Shown in pieces: positions 40,524 to 50,655 of a stretch of 57,730 nt of DNA (its first letter is position 1; every line of letters starts with the position of its first letter). The stretch comes from an uncultured Mycoplasma sp. (lineage in GTDB: Bacteria > Bacillota_I > Bacilli_A > RF39 > UBA660): assembly GCA_946500895.1 (NCBI GenBank), contig CAMMXG010000005.1:1-57730 (forward strand). The letters are read 5' to 3'. The notes below the pieces were generated by a model. The model did not search any database. It had not been told where the DNA came from and worked only from the letters and a program-made list of their open reading frames with translations. Both the position numbers and the translations under genes were made by a program.

Positions 40524-41228
40524 CTACTTTACCCATTTCATGTTTGTATATATTGTTTTTAAAAATTCATCGGGATAAACTTTATCATAAAATTCGCCAA
40601 TAAAAGTAAATGGTTCGTAACCTTTGTTTCTTAGGGTTGCTCTTCCTAAGGCTGTCCATGATATAATCATATTTAAAGTCATAAATATTACTAAAACTAC
40701 TACTAATGGTTTGCCAATTTTATTTGGTATCTTCTCAATCCATTTCGATAAATAGGGATAGACAAAATGAACGAGAACCATTATAGCAAATCCCCAGAAA
40801 ATCATGTATAGTACTGTAGTTCTTCCCATAATATTTAAAGGTCTACCAGTATAATCCCATGAAGCTACTCCTAAAACTAGTTCCATGAGTAAACTTACAA
40901 TGTATTCGATTGCACCACCAAGTAGGGCACCATATAAAAACGTTTTGGCAGGATGTCTTTTCTTTCTTCCAAGTAACCATATAATAAATACTACAGCGCC
41001 TCCATATAGGGGATTGAACGGACCATATATGACACCTTTTCTAACAGGCCAAATCCATTCTCCATAAATATGATGGTGCTTAACAAAACCGATAATCTCT
41101 TCATAGATTACTCCTAGAAAACTAAAAAGTACAAAAATTAGGAACATCTTAGAAAAGCTCATTCCCTTAGCAAAAACTTTATTATCACTCTTTAACCAAT
41201 TTTTAAACTTCTTCATCATAATTATCAC
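40524..41228 (-). CDS. Putative ABC transporter permease-like (CmpB-type) membrane protein
   Basis: FSFLGVIYEEIIGF; RKGVIYGPFNPLYGGAVVFI; GALLGGAIEYIVSLLMELVLGVASWDYTGRPLNIMGR. Confidence 0.85.
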   Translation of the reverse strand: MIIMMKKFKNWLKSDNKVFAKGMSFSKMFLIFVLFSFLGVIYEEIIGFVKHHHIYGEWIWPVRKGVIYGPFNPLYGGAVVFIIWLLGRKKRHPAKTFLYGALLGGAIEYIVSLLMELVLGVASWDYTGRPLNIMGRTTVLYMIFWGFAIMVLVHFVYPYLSKWIEKIPNKIGKPLVVVLVIFMTLNMIISWTALGRATLRNKGYEPFTFIGEFYDKVYPDEFLKTIYTNMKWVK

Positions 41229-41373
41229 AACTAATAATATTATATCAGTTATTTGTAAGTTTTGAAAGTATTTTGCCTAATCTAACAAAATTGTAATAAT
41301 TTTTTGGGATTTGCCTTGACAAAAGGAGATAAAAGCATTAAGATAGATAACTATCTATTCAGGGAGGTTTATT

Positions 41374-42096
41374 ATGAGAAAATTATTTTTAGTGTTTTTG
41401 ATGGCTATTATTATATTTGCTCCAGTTCGTGTTGATGCTGCTACAGGTGGTGTAAGATATTATTGTGATTCTAAACAAGATTTGGGCGATGGAACATTTT
41501 ATATGACTTGTCATATTGAAGTAACTAGTAGTGAGGAAGTTAATCATATTAAAGGAGAACTTACTTTAGTGAATGTTGTTTTGGAAAGTGTTAAAACATA
41601 TGATGATTGGAGTAATCTTAATGGTGTTTCTACTAGTGTAGAACTTAAAGCAGAATCTGGACACGCTGGCTCTTTTAAAGTTGCTGATTTACTATTTACT
41701 GGGGATTTAAGTGATACAGAGTGTATAGCAAACTTTGCACCAGAAGTTCCTGATTATCAAGAACCAGAAAGTCATGTTTGTATGATTGTTGATGGTGTTT
41801 ATTATGGTGAGGGTGGAAGTGTAGTTACAGAAGAAGAATATTATGAACAATGTTGTAATTATACTTGTACTATTATTGATGATAAATATTATTTTGATTC
41901 TAATGGTAATTCAGTTACTTATGAAGAAATGCTAGAAGATTGTGGAGAAACAGATGTAGTTGTTGATCCGGAAGAACCAATTGATAATCCTCAAACAGGA
42001 ATTAATTATGGTTATATTATTCTTCCTATTGGCATAATATCTATTATAGCAATACTTAAAATTGCTAAGAAAAATACAAAAATTTATAAAATATAG
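41374..42096 (+). CDS. Secreted protein with C-terminal NPQTG sortase-like anchor
   Basis: Signal peptide; ...DNPQTGINYGYIILPIGIISIIAILKIAKKNTK. Confidence 0.75.
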   Translation: MRKLFLVFLMAIIIFAPVRVDAATGGVRYYCDSKQDLGDGTFYMTCHIEVTSSEEVNHIKGELTLVNVVLESVKTYDDWSNLNGVSTSVELKAESGHAGSFKVADLLFTGDLSDTECIANFAPEVPDYQEPESHVCMIVDGVYYGEGGSVVTEEEYYEQCCNYTCTIIDDKYYFDSNGNSVTYEEMLEDCGETDVVVDPEEPIDNPQTGINYGYIILPIGIISIIAILKIAKKNTKIYKI

Positions 42097-42142
42097 TTGA
42101 AATTTTTAGATAATATGATATAATTTATATTATCTAAGAAAT

Positions 42143-42216
42143 GCAGGTGTAGTTTAATGGTAGAGCTTCAGCCTTCCAAGCTGATAACGTGGGTTCGATT
42201 CCCATCACCTGCTCCA
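42143..42216 (+). tRNA. tRNA-Gly (TCC)
   Basis: GCAGGTG...CACCTGC T CCA; anticodon loop CTTCCAA in CAGC/GCTG stem; GGTTCGATTCC T-arm. Confidence 0.95.
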
Positions 42217-42304
42217 TTGATGAATAAAGGTCGTACACTTGAATAAAGGGTGCGATTTTCTTTTTATAGAATTAAAATAAGCCCTGAAATGGGCTTTTAT
42301 AATG

Positions 42305-42751
42305 TTATAATCCAGAAGAATTGAGTTTAATTGTTTCAAAAATAGTATCACATGCAGTATCACTACATAAATCAAAATATAAATTGTCTTTATTGTCTAA
42401 TAAGTTATCAATATATTCATACCCATATTCTTTTTGGTTTGCACCTCTTTTAGAATAGTTATAAGAATTTAAATGATTTCCTAAAATGATTTGTTTTTCT
42501 CCATCTTTTAAGTAATAGAGTTGGGCTGCTACAATATCTTCTTCAGAATAATATATGTTGGTGCTATAGGTTAGTAAATTTCCATTTTTATTTCTCATTA
42601 GGAAAACATCAACATTAATATTATTTTCATTATCAATGAATTCACCGGTAAAATGATATTCTCCCTCTACATTATTAAAAAGTATAATTCCTCCAAGAAT
42701 AATAATGATGATTACCAAGACTGGAATAATCCAAATAAAATATTTTTTCAT
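42305..42751 (-). CDS. Membrane-anchored hypothetical protein
   Basis: N-terminal TM; ORF. Confidence 0.6.
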   Translation of the reverse strand: MKKYFIWIIPVLVIIIIILGGIILFNNVEGEYHFTGEFIDNENNINVDVFLMRNKNGNLLTYSTNIYYSEEDIVAAQLYYLKDGEKQIILGNHLNSYNYSKRGANQKEYGYEYIDNLLDNKDNLYFDLCSDTACDTIFETIKLNSSGL

Positions 42752-42815
42752 AAACTCTCACTTCCATTTATTAGCTTTATTATATATATCATTGAAAACT
42801 AAAAAAATATACATT

Positions 42816-43343
42816 TTATTTATATTTGTTTGAGTTATCAATTAGTAAGTTTGTTTTGTTATATTTTTCTAGTGCTTTTAAAACTTCTTCTTTAGAACTT
42901 ATTTCTATGAATATAGCAAAGTGAGCAAAGTTTTTTGGAAGTACACAAATAGAATATTTGTTTATGATAATATATTCAATGGCTTCCCAGTATAATTTAG
43001 AAGATGTGATGTTTTCTTCTTTGCTTTCAATTCCTGTTTCATCAATTATAATACTTGAGTCACCATGTTTCATATATTCTTTTAATTTGTAATTTGTTTC
43101 GAATAATGAATAAATGTAAACCAAGAAAAAGCTAAAATATATTCCTGATAGGGCTATCATGTTAGGTATAAATAAAAAGATGGTAGAAAGAATTAAAAAT
43201 AATAAGCTATAAAGGCCAAATACTTTTAATAGTGAATGAGTTTTTGTTTGAGGTCTTTTTTTAAATATATAGTAATTGCTGGATATATACATAATTTCTT
43301 CATAATATTTTCTATTTCCTTTTTCTTTATTTTGTATTGTCAT
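42816..43343 (-). CDS. YcxB-like membrane protein
   Basis: Two central TMs; IIIDETGIESKEENITSSKLYWEAIEYIIINKYSICVLP. Confidence 0.6.
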   Translation of the reverse strand: MTIQNKEKGNRKYYEEIMYISSNYYIFKKRPQTKTHSLLKVFGLYSLLFLILSTIFLFIPNMIALSGIYFSFFLVYIYSLFETNYKLKEYMKHGDSSIIIDETGIESKEENITSSKLYWEAIEYIIINKYSICVLPKNFAHFAIFIEISSKEEVLKALEKYNKTNLLIDNSNKYK

Positions 43344-43454
43344 AATCTACACTTCCTTAGGTTTATTATAGCATGTTTCACTTTGAATAGTAAATCACAC
43401 ATTTACTATGTAATTTATATAGTGTATAATAAATTTAGAAGGTAAAGGTGTGTT

Positions 43455-44132
43455 ATGAAGAAAATATTATTGCTTTTTCTAGGCTTGCTTATGGTTAGTG
43501 GTTGTGGAAATAAAAACTTGGATATTCATTCCGAATTAGTGCAGGATTTGTATAATATGGTTAATCCTACTGAAGATGGACTTATATTGTCTGATTTTTA
43601 TCAAAATGGTGGACTTAGCAACAATTACATGTTAGTAGTAGCATTAAGTGATTATATTCATGATCAAGATGGAAATGTTGAGGTTATTTCTAAAGATGAA
43701 GTTGATAAAAGAATAGAAAGTATTTTTGGAAATAAAGAAATTGAACATCAAAGTACTTATCTTTTATTTGATGGCTATTGTGGTTTTACTTATAACGATG
43801 ATTTAGAACAATATGAGTTAATTCTTGGTTGTGGTGGAGATATGAATCAAAGTTTTGTTAGAGAAATAATTAGTGCAAGAGAAGATGGTAATAATGTTAT
43901 TATTACTGAAAAATCTCTTTATGTTTACCGAGATTGGGATGCCGATTATTCTCATGTTACGATTTATAATAATATAGTTCAAAAAGAAGAGATAGATGCA
44001 TTTGATAATGATCCTGCGGTAGAACTTTATATTAATCTTGATGATTATATAGATTATGCTAGTACTTATGAATATACTTTTGAAAAAGTGGATGATCATT
44101 ATATTTTTAAAGGAGTTAAATTAGTTGATTAA
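43455..44132 (+). CDS. Putative lipoprotein
   Basis: LLFLGLLMVSGCGN lipobox. Confidence 0.75.
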   Translation: MKKILLLFLGLLMVSGCGNKNLDIHSELVQDLYNMVNPTEDGLILSDFYQNGGLSNNYMLVVALSDYIHDQDGNVEVISKDEVDKRIESIFGNKEIEHQSTYLLFDGYCGFTYNDDLEQYELILGCGGDMNQSFVREIISAREDGNNVIITEKSLYVYRDWDADYSHVTIYNNIVQKEEIDAFDNDPAVELYINLDDYIDYASTYEYTFEKVDDHYIFKGVKLVD

Positions 44133-44160
44133 AAAGGCGCACTTACAAAATGAGTGCGCT

Positions 44161-44640
44161 TTATATTTTTTTCATTAGTTCTATATTTCTTGCAAAGTAA
44201 CCATTTTTATGATAAAAGTTTTCGGCATTGGTATTATAGGCAAAACAATCAATTAATATTCCTTTACAGCCAACACTTTTTAAATATGTTTCCATTTTGT
44301 TTAAAAGTTTTTGACCTACTTTAGAGGAACGATAATCTTTAGAAACTATTAATTCGGTTATTCTTCCTCTTTTAGGAGCTTTAAAATCATAAGTTTCTTC
44401 CTCTTCGTTGTTGATTACACTAATAATTAAGCCAATTATTTTATTTTCTTCTTTTGCTAAAAATATTTTGCCTTCGTACTTATTAACTTCTTTCATTGTT
44501 TTTTTAAAATAGGTTTCTTTATATTCTTTGGTTATTATGTTATATCCTTCTTTATCGATGCTAGCAATATATTCTTGAAGTTCTACTAATAACTTTTTAA
44601 TTTCTTCATTATATTTTTCTTCGTATTCAATTATTTCCAT
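44161..44640 (-). CDS. GNAT family N-acetyltransferase
   Basis: GRITELIVSKDYRSSKVGQKLLNKMETYLKSVGC. Confidence 0.9.
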   Translation of the reverse strand: MEIIEYEEKYNEEIKKLLVELQEYIASIDKEGYNIITKEYKETYFKKTMKEVNKYEGKIFLAKEENKIIGLIISVINNEEEETYDFKAPKRGRITELIVSKDYRSSKVGQKLLNKMETYLKSVGCKGILIDCFAYNTNAENFYHKNGYFARNIELMKKI

Positions 44641-44773
44641 TTTATCACCTTTTTTTTATCTTAACATTTTTCTTACATTTAAACAATTAATATATGTAAA
44701 TAAAATGTCTTTTGTTTGTAAAATTTGTTTCTTAATGTTATGATATTGTTAGATAATGGAAGGGAAGAAAATT

Positions 44774-45349
44774 ATGAAAAAAGATTTGGGCGTTAAACCT
44801 TATGTTTTTCCAATGCCTGTTTTAATGATTGCTACTTATGATGAACAAGAAAAAGTCGATGTTATGAATATGGCTTGGGGTGGAATATGTGATGATAATA
44901 TGGTTGCTTTAAATATTAGTGAAGAGCATCAAACTGCAGATAATATTAAGAAGCGAATGGCTTTTACTCTTAGTATTGCAGATGTTGATTATTTAGCAGA
45001 GTCTGATTATTTTGGTACAGTATCTGGAAAGAATGTAGTTGATAAATTTGAACGTACTGGTATGCATGCGGTTAAAAGTGCTAGAGTAGATGCACCAATT
45101 ATACTTGACTATCCTTTGACACTTGAGTGTAAAGTTGTAGAATTACAACATACAGTAAATGGAGGATTTCGAGTACTTGGAGAAATTCTTAATGTTATCG
45201 CTGATAGTAAAGTATTAGATGAAAATGGTAATGTAGATCCAACTAAATTAAATGCTTTTGTTTTTGATCAGTTCCAAAATGGTTATTACAAGATTGGTGA
45301 AAAAGTTGGTGAAGCATGGAAGAGTGGTAGAAAGTTTATTAAAAAGTAA
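44774..45349 (+). CDS. Flavin reductase-like family protein
   Basis: VLMIATYDEQEKVDVMNMAWGG; FTLSIADVDYLAESDYFGTVSGKN. Confidence 0.9.
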   Translation: MKKDLGVKPYVFPMPVLMIATYDEQEKVDVMNMAWGGICDDNMVALNISEEHQTADNIKKRMAFTLSIADVDYLAESDYFGTVSGKNVVDKFERTGMHAVKSARVDAPIILDYPLTLECKVVELQHTVNGGFRVLGEILNVIADSKVLDENGNVDPTKLNAFVFDQFQNGYYKIGEKVGEAWKSGRKFIKK

Positions 45350-45429
45350 TCAAGTGAGTATTTTTGCTTGATTTTTTCATATAATTTAACTGGTTTAAGG
45401 TTTACAATTTCAAGTTTTTTTGTTATACT

Positions 45430-45502
45430 ATGTAGCGAGTATTAAATTACTCCTTGCTTAAAATTTATTTTTAAGCCGAATAGACCATGAGGAGGTGGAA
45501 AA
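45430..45502 (+). promoter_or_regulatory. Candidate S6:S18-binding leader of rpsF operon
   Basis: Hairpin GCTTAAAATTTATTTTTAAGC then CCGAATAGACC and RBS; promoter TTTACA-17-TATACT upstream. Confidence 0.5.
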
Positions 45503-45793
45503 ATGACTAATTATGAGATTATGTTCATCGTAAAAACTACTATGGAATCTGATAAGATTAAGGGTACTATTGAGAATATGAAAAAAATTATTACTGATGG
45601 TAAAGGTAAAATAGTAGATACAAAGGACATGGGCGAGAGAAAATTAGCATATCCAATTAAGAAAGAACTTACTGGATATTACTATGTACTTAGAGTAGAA
45701 GCTTCAAGTGAAGTTATTGCTGAATTTGATCGTCGTGCTTCAATTGATGAAACAATTTTAAGACATTTAATTATTAAGTTAGATGAGGAGTAA
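45503..45793 (+). CDS. rpsF: 30S ribosomal protein S6
   Basis: MTNYEIMFIVKTTM...GERKLAYPIKKELTGYYYV. Confidence 0.97.
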   Translation: MTNYEIMFIVKTTMESDKIKGTIENMKKIITDGKGKIVDTKDMGERKLAYPIKKELTGYYYVLRVEASSEVIAEFDRRASIDETILRHLIIKLDEE

Positions 45794-45796
45794 AAT

Positions 45797-46306
45797 ATGA
45801 ATAAAGTAATTTTGATTGGAAGATTAGCTAGAGATCCTGAACTTAGAACAACAGCTGGTAATCTTAGTGTAGCAACATTCAGTTTAGCTGTAAGTCGTCC
45901 TTATAGTCCTCAAAATGGAGGAGATGCGGGAGCTGATTTTATTAGTTGTGTTGTTTGGAGAAGACAAGCTGAGAATTTAGCACGTTATTGTCATAAAGGT
46001 AGTCAAATTGCTGTTGAAGGTAGAATTCAAACAAGAAATTATACGGCTCAAGATGGAACGAAACGTTATGTTACAGAGGTCTTAGTTGATAATCTTACTT
46101 TCTTAGGATCAAGAAGTGATAATCAAGGTGGTATGGCTCCTCAAGATAACTTTGGAGGAAATAGTTATTCTGCTAATAATTATGATGCGAATAATTATAG
46201 TACGCCAACTGATGTAGCAAATGTGCCTACTACAGATATCTCTGAAGATCCATTTAAAGATTTTGGTGAAGAAATTACTTTAAGTGATGATGATTTACCA
46301 TTCTAG
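45797..46306 (+). CDS. ssb: Single-stranded DNA-binding protein
   Basis: MNKVILIGRLARDPELRTT...C-terminal DDDLPF. Confidence 0.97.
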   Translation: MNKVILIGRLARDPELRTTAGNLSVATFSLAVSRPYSPQNGGDAGADFISCVVWRRQAENLARYCHKGSQIAVEGRIQTRNYTAQDGTKRYVTEVLVDNLTFLGSRSDNQGGMAPQDNFGGNSYSANNYDANNYSTPTDVANVPTTDISEDPFKDFGEEITLSDDDLPF

Positions 46307-46324
46307 GAAAAGGAGGAGAAATTA

Positions 46325-46540
46325 ATGGCAGAATTTTATCGTAAGAAAAAGAAAATATGTCAAATGTGTGCTGGTAAAAGCGTAGATTATAAAGATGTTA
46401 TGATTATTAATAAATATATTAATGATAAAGGAAAGATTATGCCAAGACGTATGACTGGTGCTTGTGCAAAACATCAAAGACATATTGCTAAACAAATTAA
46501 ATATGCAAGATTTATGGCTTTAGTACCATTTGTTAAATAA
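46325..46540 (+). CDS. rpsR: 30S ribosomal protein S18
   Basis: KKKKICQMC...IDYKD-like; RRMTGACAKHQRHIAKQIKYARFMALVPF. Confidence 0.96.
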   Translation: MAEFYRKKKKICQMCAGKSVDYKDVMIINKYINDKGKIMPRRMTGACAKHQRHIAKQIKYARFMALVPFVK

Positions 46541-46602
46541 GCTAAGTGAAAAATCATTTAGTTTTTTTATTTTTTTAAAATTTTACTAATTGTATTAATT
46601 TG

Positions 46603-46652
46603 GTTAGTGAAATATATCAATTTGAGAGATGAATTATATTGATTTCACTAAC
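46603..46652. repeat. ~20-nt near-perfect inverted repeat upstream of Rpn-like gene
   Basis: GTTAGTGAAATATATCAATT ... AATTATATTGATTTCACTAAC. Confidence 0.6.
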
Positions 46653-46725
46653 GAAATCTATTAAATTGGCGATTTGTTTCTTTCTTCTTTTTATAATATA
46701 GTGCACCTATGAAAGGTGGGATTAT

Positions 46726-47568
46726 ATGTATAAAAATAACGATACGTTAATGCATGATTTAATTTTTAAAGAAACTTTTGCAGATAAAGATAATCGCAAA
46801 CAATTAGAAAAACTATTAGAACTAATTTTAGAATATCCTCAAGGATATTTAAATAATAAACTTGATGTTCATTATGAAAGTCCTCTTAAAAAAGAAAATG
46901 TACATCAAAAAAATGTCAGAGGAGATATTGTAGTAGAGTTTGGTGATACCACCATTAATATAGAAGCATATACTAATTTTAATATGGATTCTCTTGATAA
47001 GAGTTTATATTATGTGATGCGAATCCAAGCTAGTAAACTGGATATTGGTGATGGATATCATAAGCTTGGAAAAACAATCCAGATTAACTTTGTAGAGAAA
47101 TCACGATTAAATTTAGGAAATGAATTAGTTACTAATTTTTATTTAACAAGTGAGAAAAATCTTGATATAAAAATATTCACAGATAAGTTTTGTGTCAAAA
47201 TTGTGCAAATTGACAAAGCAAGAGAGTTAGGATATACTAATAATGAGTTAGAAAGATGGCTTAAGTTTATTGCTGCCAAAAGTAGTAATGAACGTGCCGA
47301 TATTGCCAAAGGAGATGAGTTATTAGTGGAACTAAATGAATGGATACACAAATATATAGTAGATGATAAAACACAAGAAGAGTTAAATAAATGGGATTTA
47401 GAGATAGCTGAGAACAAAGGTTATGAACAAGGCGTTGAACAAGGGATTGAACAAAAAGCAATGGAAATAGCTAAAAATTTATTAAATATGAATATGCCAA
47501 TAGAAGATATTAGTAAAGCAACTAATTTATCTATTGAAGAGATAGAAGCATTAAAAGAGAACAAATAA
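46726..47568 (+). CDS. Rpn-family recombination-promoting nuclease / PD-(D/E)XK transposase-like
   Basis: HDLIFKETFADKDNRKQLEKLLELIL...VRGDIVVEFGDTTINIEAYTNFN; C-terminal ENKGYEQGVEQGIEQ repeats. Confidence 0.88.
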   Translation: MYKNNDTLMHDLIFKETFADKDNRKQLEKLLELILEYPQGYLNNKLDVHYESPLKKENVHQKNVRGDIVVEFGDTTINIEAYTNFNMDSLDKSLYYVMRIQASKLDIGDGYHKLGKTIQINFVEKSRLNLGNELVTNFYLTSEKNLDIKIFTDKFCVKIVQIDKARELGYTNNELERWLKFIAAKSSNERADIAKGDELLVELNEWIHKYIVDDKTQEELNKWDLEIAENKGYEQGVEQGIEQKAMEIAKNLLNMNMPIEDISKATNLSIEEIEALKENK

Positions 47569-47623
47569 GTTTTCTTTTTTAAAAAACGAGTATATACAAT
47601 TTTGTAAATTTTAAAAAATTAAG

Positions 47624-47872
47624 GGAGATGAATTATTAGTGGAACTAAATGAATGGATACACAAATATGTGGCAGATGATAAAACACAAGAAGAATTAAA
47701 TAAATGGGATTTAGAGATAGCAGAGAATAAGGGTTATGAACAAGGGGTTGAACAACGGAATGTGGAAATAGCTAAAACTATGCTGAAAAAAGGGTATTCT
47801 ATTGATGAAATTGCAGATATTAGTGGTTTAACTAAAGAAGAAATAGAAAAATTAAAAGAAGATAATAATTAG
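47624..47872 (+). pseudogene. Tandem partial copy of Rpn-like C-terminus
   Basis: GDELLVELNEWIHKYVADDKTQEELNKWDLEIAENKGYEQGVEQ repeats 3' end of 46726-47568; only GTG 47639 or no start. Confidence 0.7.
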
Positions 47873-47886
47873 ATCTTCTTTTTGCT

Positions 47887-48729
47887 TTATATTAAAATAT
47901 ATAATAGAATTGTTAAAATAATTGCTAATATCAAAGAAATGGCAATTAGACTAATTATTTTTTTGAAGTTGTTTTTTTGTATCTGTTTTTTGTTATATCC
48001 TAAACAGAAATAGAGTCTGTTGCTTTTCTTTTCGTCTAACAAGATATTTTTGATAGTAATTATTAAAATGATTAAGAATAAAATGCCTCCAATAATGGCA
48101 AAAACGGTTAATCTGTTAATATCATCTTCATACGTCACAGCGCGTGAAGGATATTTTTGGCTATTATAGTGCATATATGCTTCTATATTAATAGTGTCTT
48201 CAATTATATCAGTAGTTTCATATCTTTTTAAAGTATCTTTAAATTCAACTATGTAAAAGAAATCAGTAGCATGTTCTTTTAAATCATTAAAATCTTCTTC
48301 ACTTATGTAAAGTATTAGAGGAGTATTGTGATATTGTGGTGCGATGGTTTCTGTTATTATAAAATTTTTGGAATATCCATTAATAGTTAATTCAGTTTGC
48401 TTTTCAGTTTCACTTTCATTTGATAAATAGATAGCATTTCCTCTAGATATTTCAGAATCTTCTATTAAATATAGCCTTTGGTTATTTGTTTGAAAAGAAA
48501 AAGTTACACTTTTAACGTTTTTAATATCTTTTATTTTTTCTTCTAAATTGGGATTTTCATCGACAAAGATAGTTTTTGATCCTTCATAAAATTCTACTCC
48601 TTCTTTGTAAGTTATTTGTCTATTTAGTACTAAATAGAAAATAGTTGTTAGAATACAAGCAATTATCACTAAATATATTCTGGTTGTTCTTTTTCTAAAA
48701 AAGCTTTTTAAAATAATCATTTTATTCAC
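47887..48729 (-). CDS. FtsX-like ABC transporter permease-type protein
   Basis: N-terminal TM + C-terminal TMs; overlaps 48722-49858. Confidence 0.6.
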   Translation of the reverse strand: MNKMIILKSFFRKRTTRIYLVIIACILTTIFYLVLNRQITYKEGVEFYEGSKTIFVDENPNLEEKIKDIKNVKSVTFSFQTNNQRLYLIEDSEISRGNAIYLSNESETEKQTELTINGYSKNFIITETIAPQYHNTPLILYISEEDFNDLKEHATDFFYIVEFKDTLKRYETTDIIEDTINIEAYMHYNSQKYPSRAVTYEDDINRLTVFAIIGGILFLIILIITIKNILLDEKKSNRLYFCLGYNKKQIQKNNFKKIISLIAISLILAIILTILLYILI

Positions 48730-49858
48730 CTCTTAATAAATAATTGATATTTGTTTTTAAATAAATTTTTAATAATATTTTTCCTGCTAAGAAAGTTATA
48801 ATCATTATTAATAAGTAAGTAGCTAGGAAATCTAGTATAGGAATATTATAAGACATACTTCCCATATATAATTCAGCATCTAATATTTTTAAATTGTTTA
48901 AAAGAATGGTGTAAATTATTATAAAAATTATAAAACTTAGAATAAAACTTATTGTTATTAATAGGAAATTTTCAATCAAATCTATCTTAAATATAGTTTT
49001 ATTTTTGTAACCACATGATTTTAAGATACCATAATTTTTTAGATTGTATATTATTTTCTTTTTAATAAAGTTATAAATAATGTTGCAGGATATTAATATA
49101 GTGATAATGGTAATGAATATGGCAATAGTTTTAGAATTCTTACTATAGAAAGTATTTAAATTTGTTGTTACATCAAAGCCTAAATTTTTGATTTCTTTTG
49201 CTACATATGTTACATATTTGCTATCACTAACTCTTACAATTAAGTTATTGGAATTATTGGCAGAAATTTTTTCAAAGGTTTCTTTTGATACATAGCATGT
49301 ATTTAAAGTAGCAAAGGCCTCTGAGTTATCATAAGTTCCTACAATTGTAAATGCGGTGTTATTAATTGTAAAGTTTTTTCCAATGGCATCTTTTCCTTTT
49401 AAAAAATCTTCTTTGATAAAATAATCTTCTAATATATAAGGATAAAATTTATTAGGACATATTGCTTCATTTGGACCGATTATTTTATTTCCATTTTTAA
49501 TATTAATTTCATTTTCATCAATTAAAGGTGTTAAAAGTAAATATCCTATGTTATTTTCAGTATTAAAATCTGGTACAACAAATTCTTGAGTGTTTAAATA
49601 TTCGAGAACGCTATATACTACATGGTTTATTTGTTCTATTTTGTTTATGTTCGGATCGTTTGGTTTAGTGATGCTTACGAGAATAGTTTTTTGATTGTTA
49701 CTATTTGTATTGTAATTTAGGCTATAATTAGTATATTCATAGAAAATAATAACACAAAATAAAATAATAAAGATAAAGAAAGTTACAAGTATTAGTAAAC
49801 GATTTTTAGAGTTTAATAATTTTTTGTTTATGATAAATAAACAATCTTTTAAGTTCAT
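48722..49858 (-). CDS. ABC transporter permease (FtsX/MacB-like)
   Basis: N-terminal TM, large extracytoplasmic region, three C-terminal TMs, next to ATPase. Confidence 0.75.
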   Translation of the reverse strand: MNLKDCLFIINKKLLNSKNRLLILVTFFIFIILFCVIIFYEYTNYSLNYNTNSNNQKTILVSITKPNDPNINKIEQINHVVYSVLEYLNTQEFVVPDFNTENNIGYLLLTPLIDENEINIKNGNKIIGPNEAICPNKFYPYILEDYFIKEDFLKGKDAIGKNFTINNTAFTIVGTYDNSEAFATLNTCYVSKETFEKISANNSNNLIVRVSDSKYVTYVAKEIKNLGFDVTTNLNTFYSKNSKTIAIFITIITILISCNIIYNFIKKKIIYNLKNYGILKSCGYKNKTIFKIDLIENFLLITISFILSFIIFIIIYTILLNNLKILDAELYMGSMSYNIPILDFLATYLLIMIITFLAGKILLKIYLKTNINYLLRGE

Positions 49859-49859
49859 A

Positions 49860-50522
49860 TTAAACCTCTAGTTTTCCTTTGGTGATTTTTAAGACTTCAT
49901 CAGCATATTTTTTTATTTCTTCACTATGGGTTACTATAATGACACATTTTCCTTTTTTAGCTAAATCTTTTAGGGTTTCAAATACTAATTTTTCGTTTTC
50001 TTCATCTAAGTTGCCAGTTGGTTCATCGGCTAGAATAATTTCGGGATTATTAGCTAGGCTTCTGGCAATCGCAACTCTTTGTTGTTCACCACCACTCATT
50101 TCTTTTGGGAAGTGGTTTATTCTATCTTTTAGGCCTAAATCAGTTAATAATTTTATGTCTTTTTCTTTTCTTTCTTCTTTTTTAATTTCCTTATTAATTA
50201 ACATTGGTAACATGACATTTTCGTAAGCTTTTAAATGTTCATCTAAATAAAAATCTTGAAAAACGAAACCAATATATTTCATTCTTAAATTAGATAGTTC
50301 GTCATCTTTTAATTTGCTTATATCTTTTTTTTCAATTGTTATTTTTCCGCTAGTATATGTTTCAATTAAACCTAAAATAGATATTAGTGTGGATTTGCCT
50401 GAACCACTATGTCCCATGATGGCATATAAATTTCCTGGTTTGAATTCAAATGATACATTATCTAAAGCTCTTACTTCATCATTTTTGGTTTTATAAACCT
50501 TACAAACATTTTCAATATTCAT
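49860..50522 (-). CDS. ABC transporter ATP-binding protein (LolD/MacB-like)
   Basis: [45 protein letters not shown]. Confidence 0.95.
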   Translation of the reverse strand: MNIENVCKVYKTKNDEVRALDNVSFEFKPGNLYAIMGHSGSGKSTLISILGLIETYTSGKITIEKKDISKLKDDELSNLRMKYIGFVFQDFYLDEHLKAYENVMLPMLINKEIKKEERKEKDIKLLTDLGLKDRINHFPKEMSGGEQQRVAIARSLANNPEIILADEPTGNLDEENEKLVFETLKDLAKKGKCVIIVTHSEEIKKYADEVLKITKGKLEV

Positions 50523-50655
50523 AACTCTACTCCTATCTTTACACTTATTATAACATCTTTATATGCAAAAAAATAGAACTTTTGGCAACCTTTGTCGAAC
50601 GTGTTTAAAATTAATTTTTTTTGTACTATATTAAAGTAGCAAAGGAGAAGTGGAT

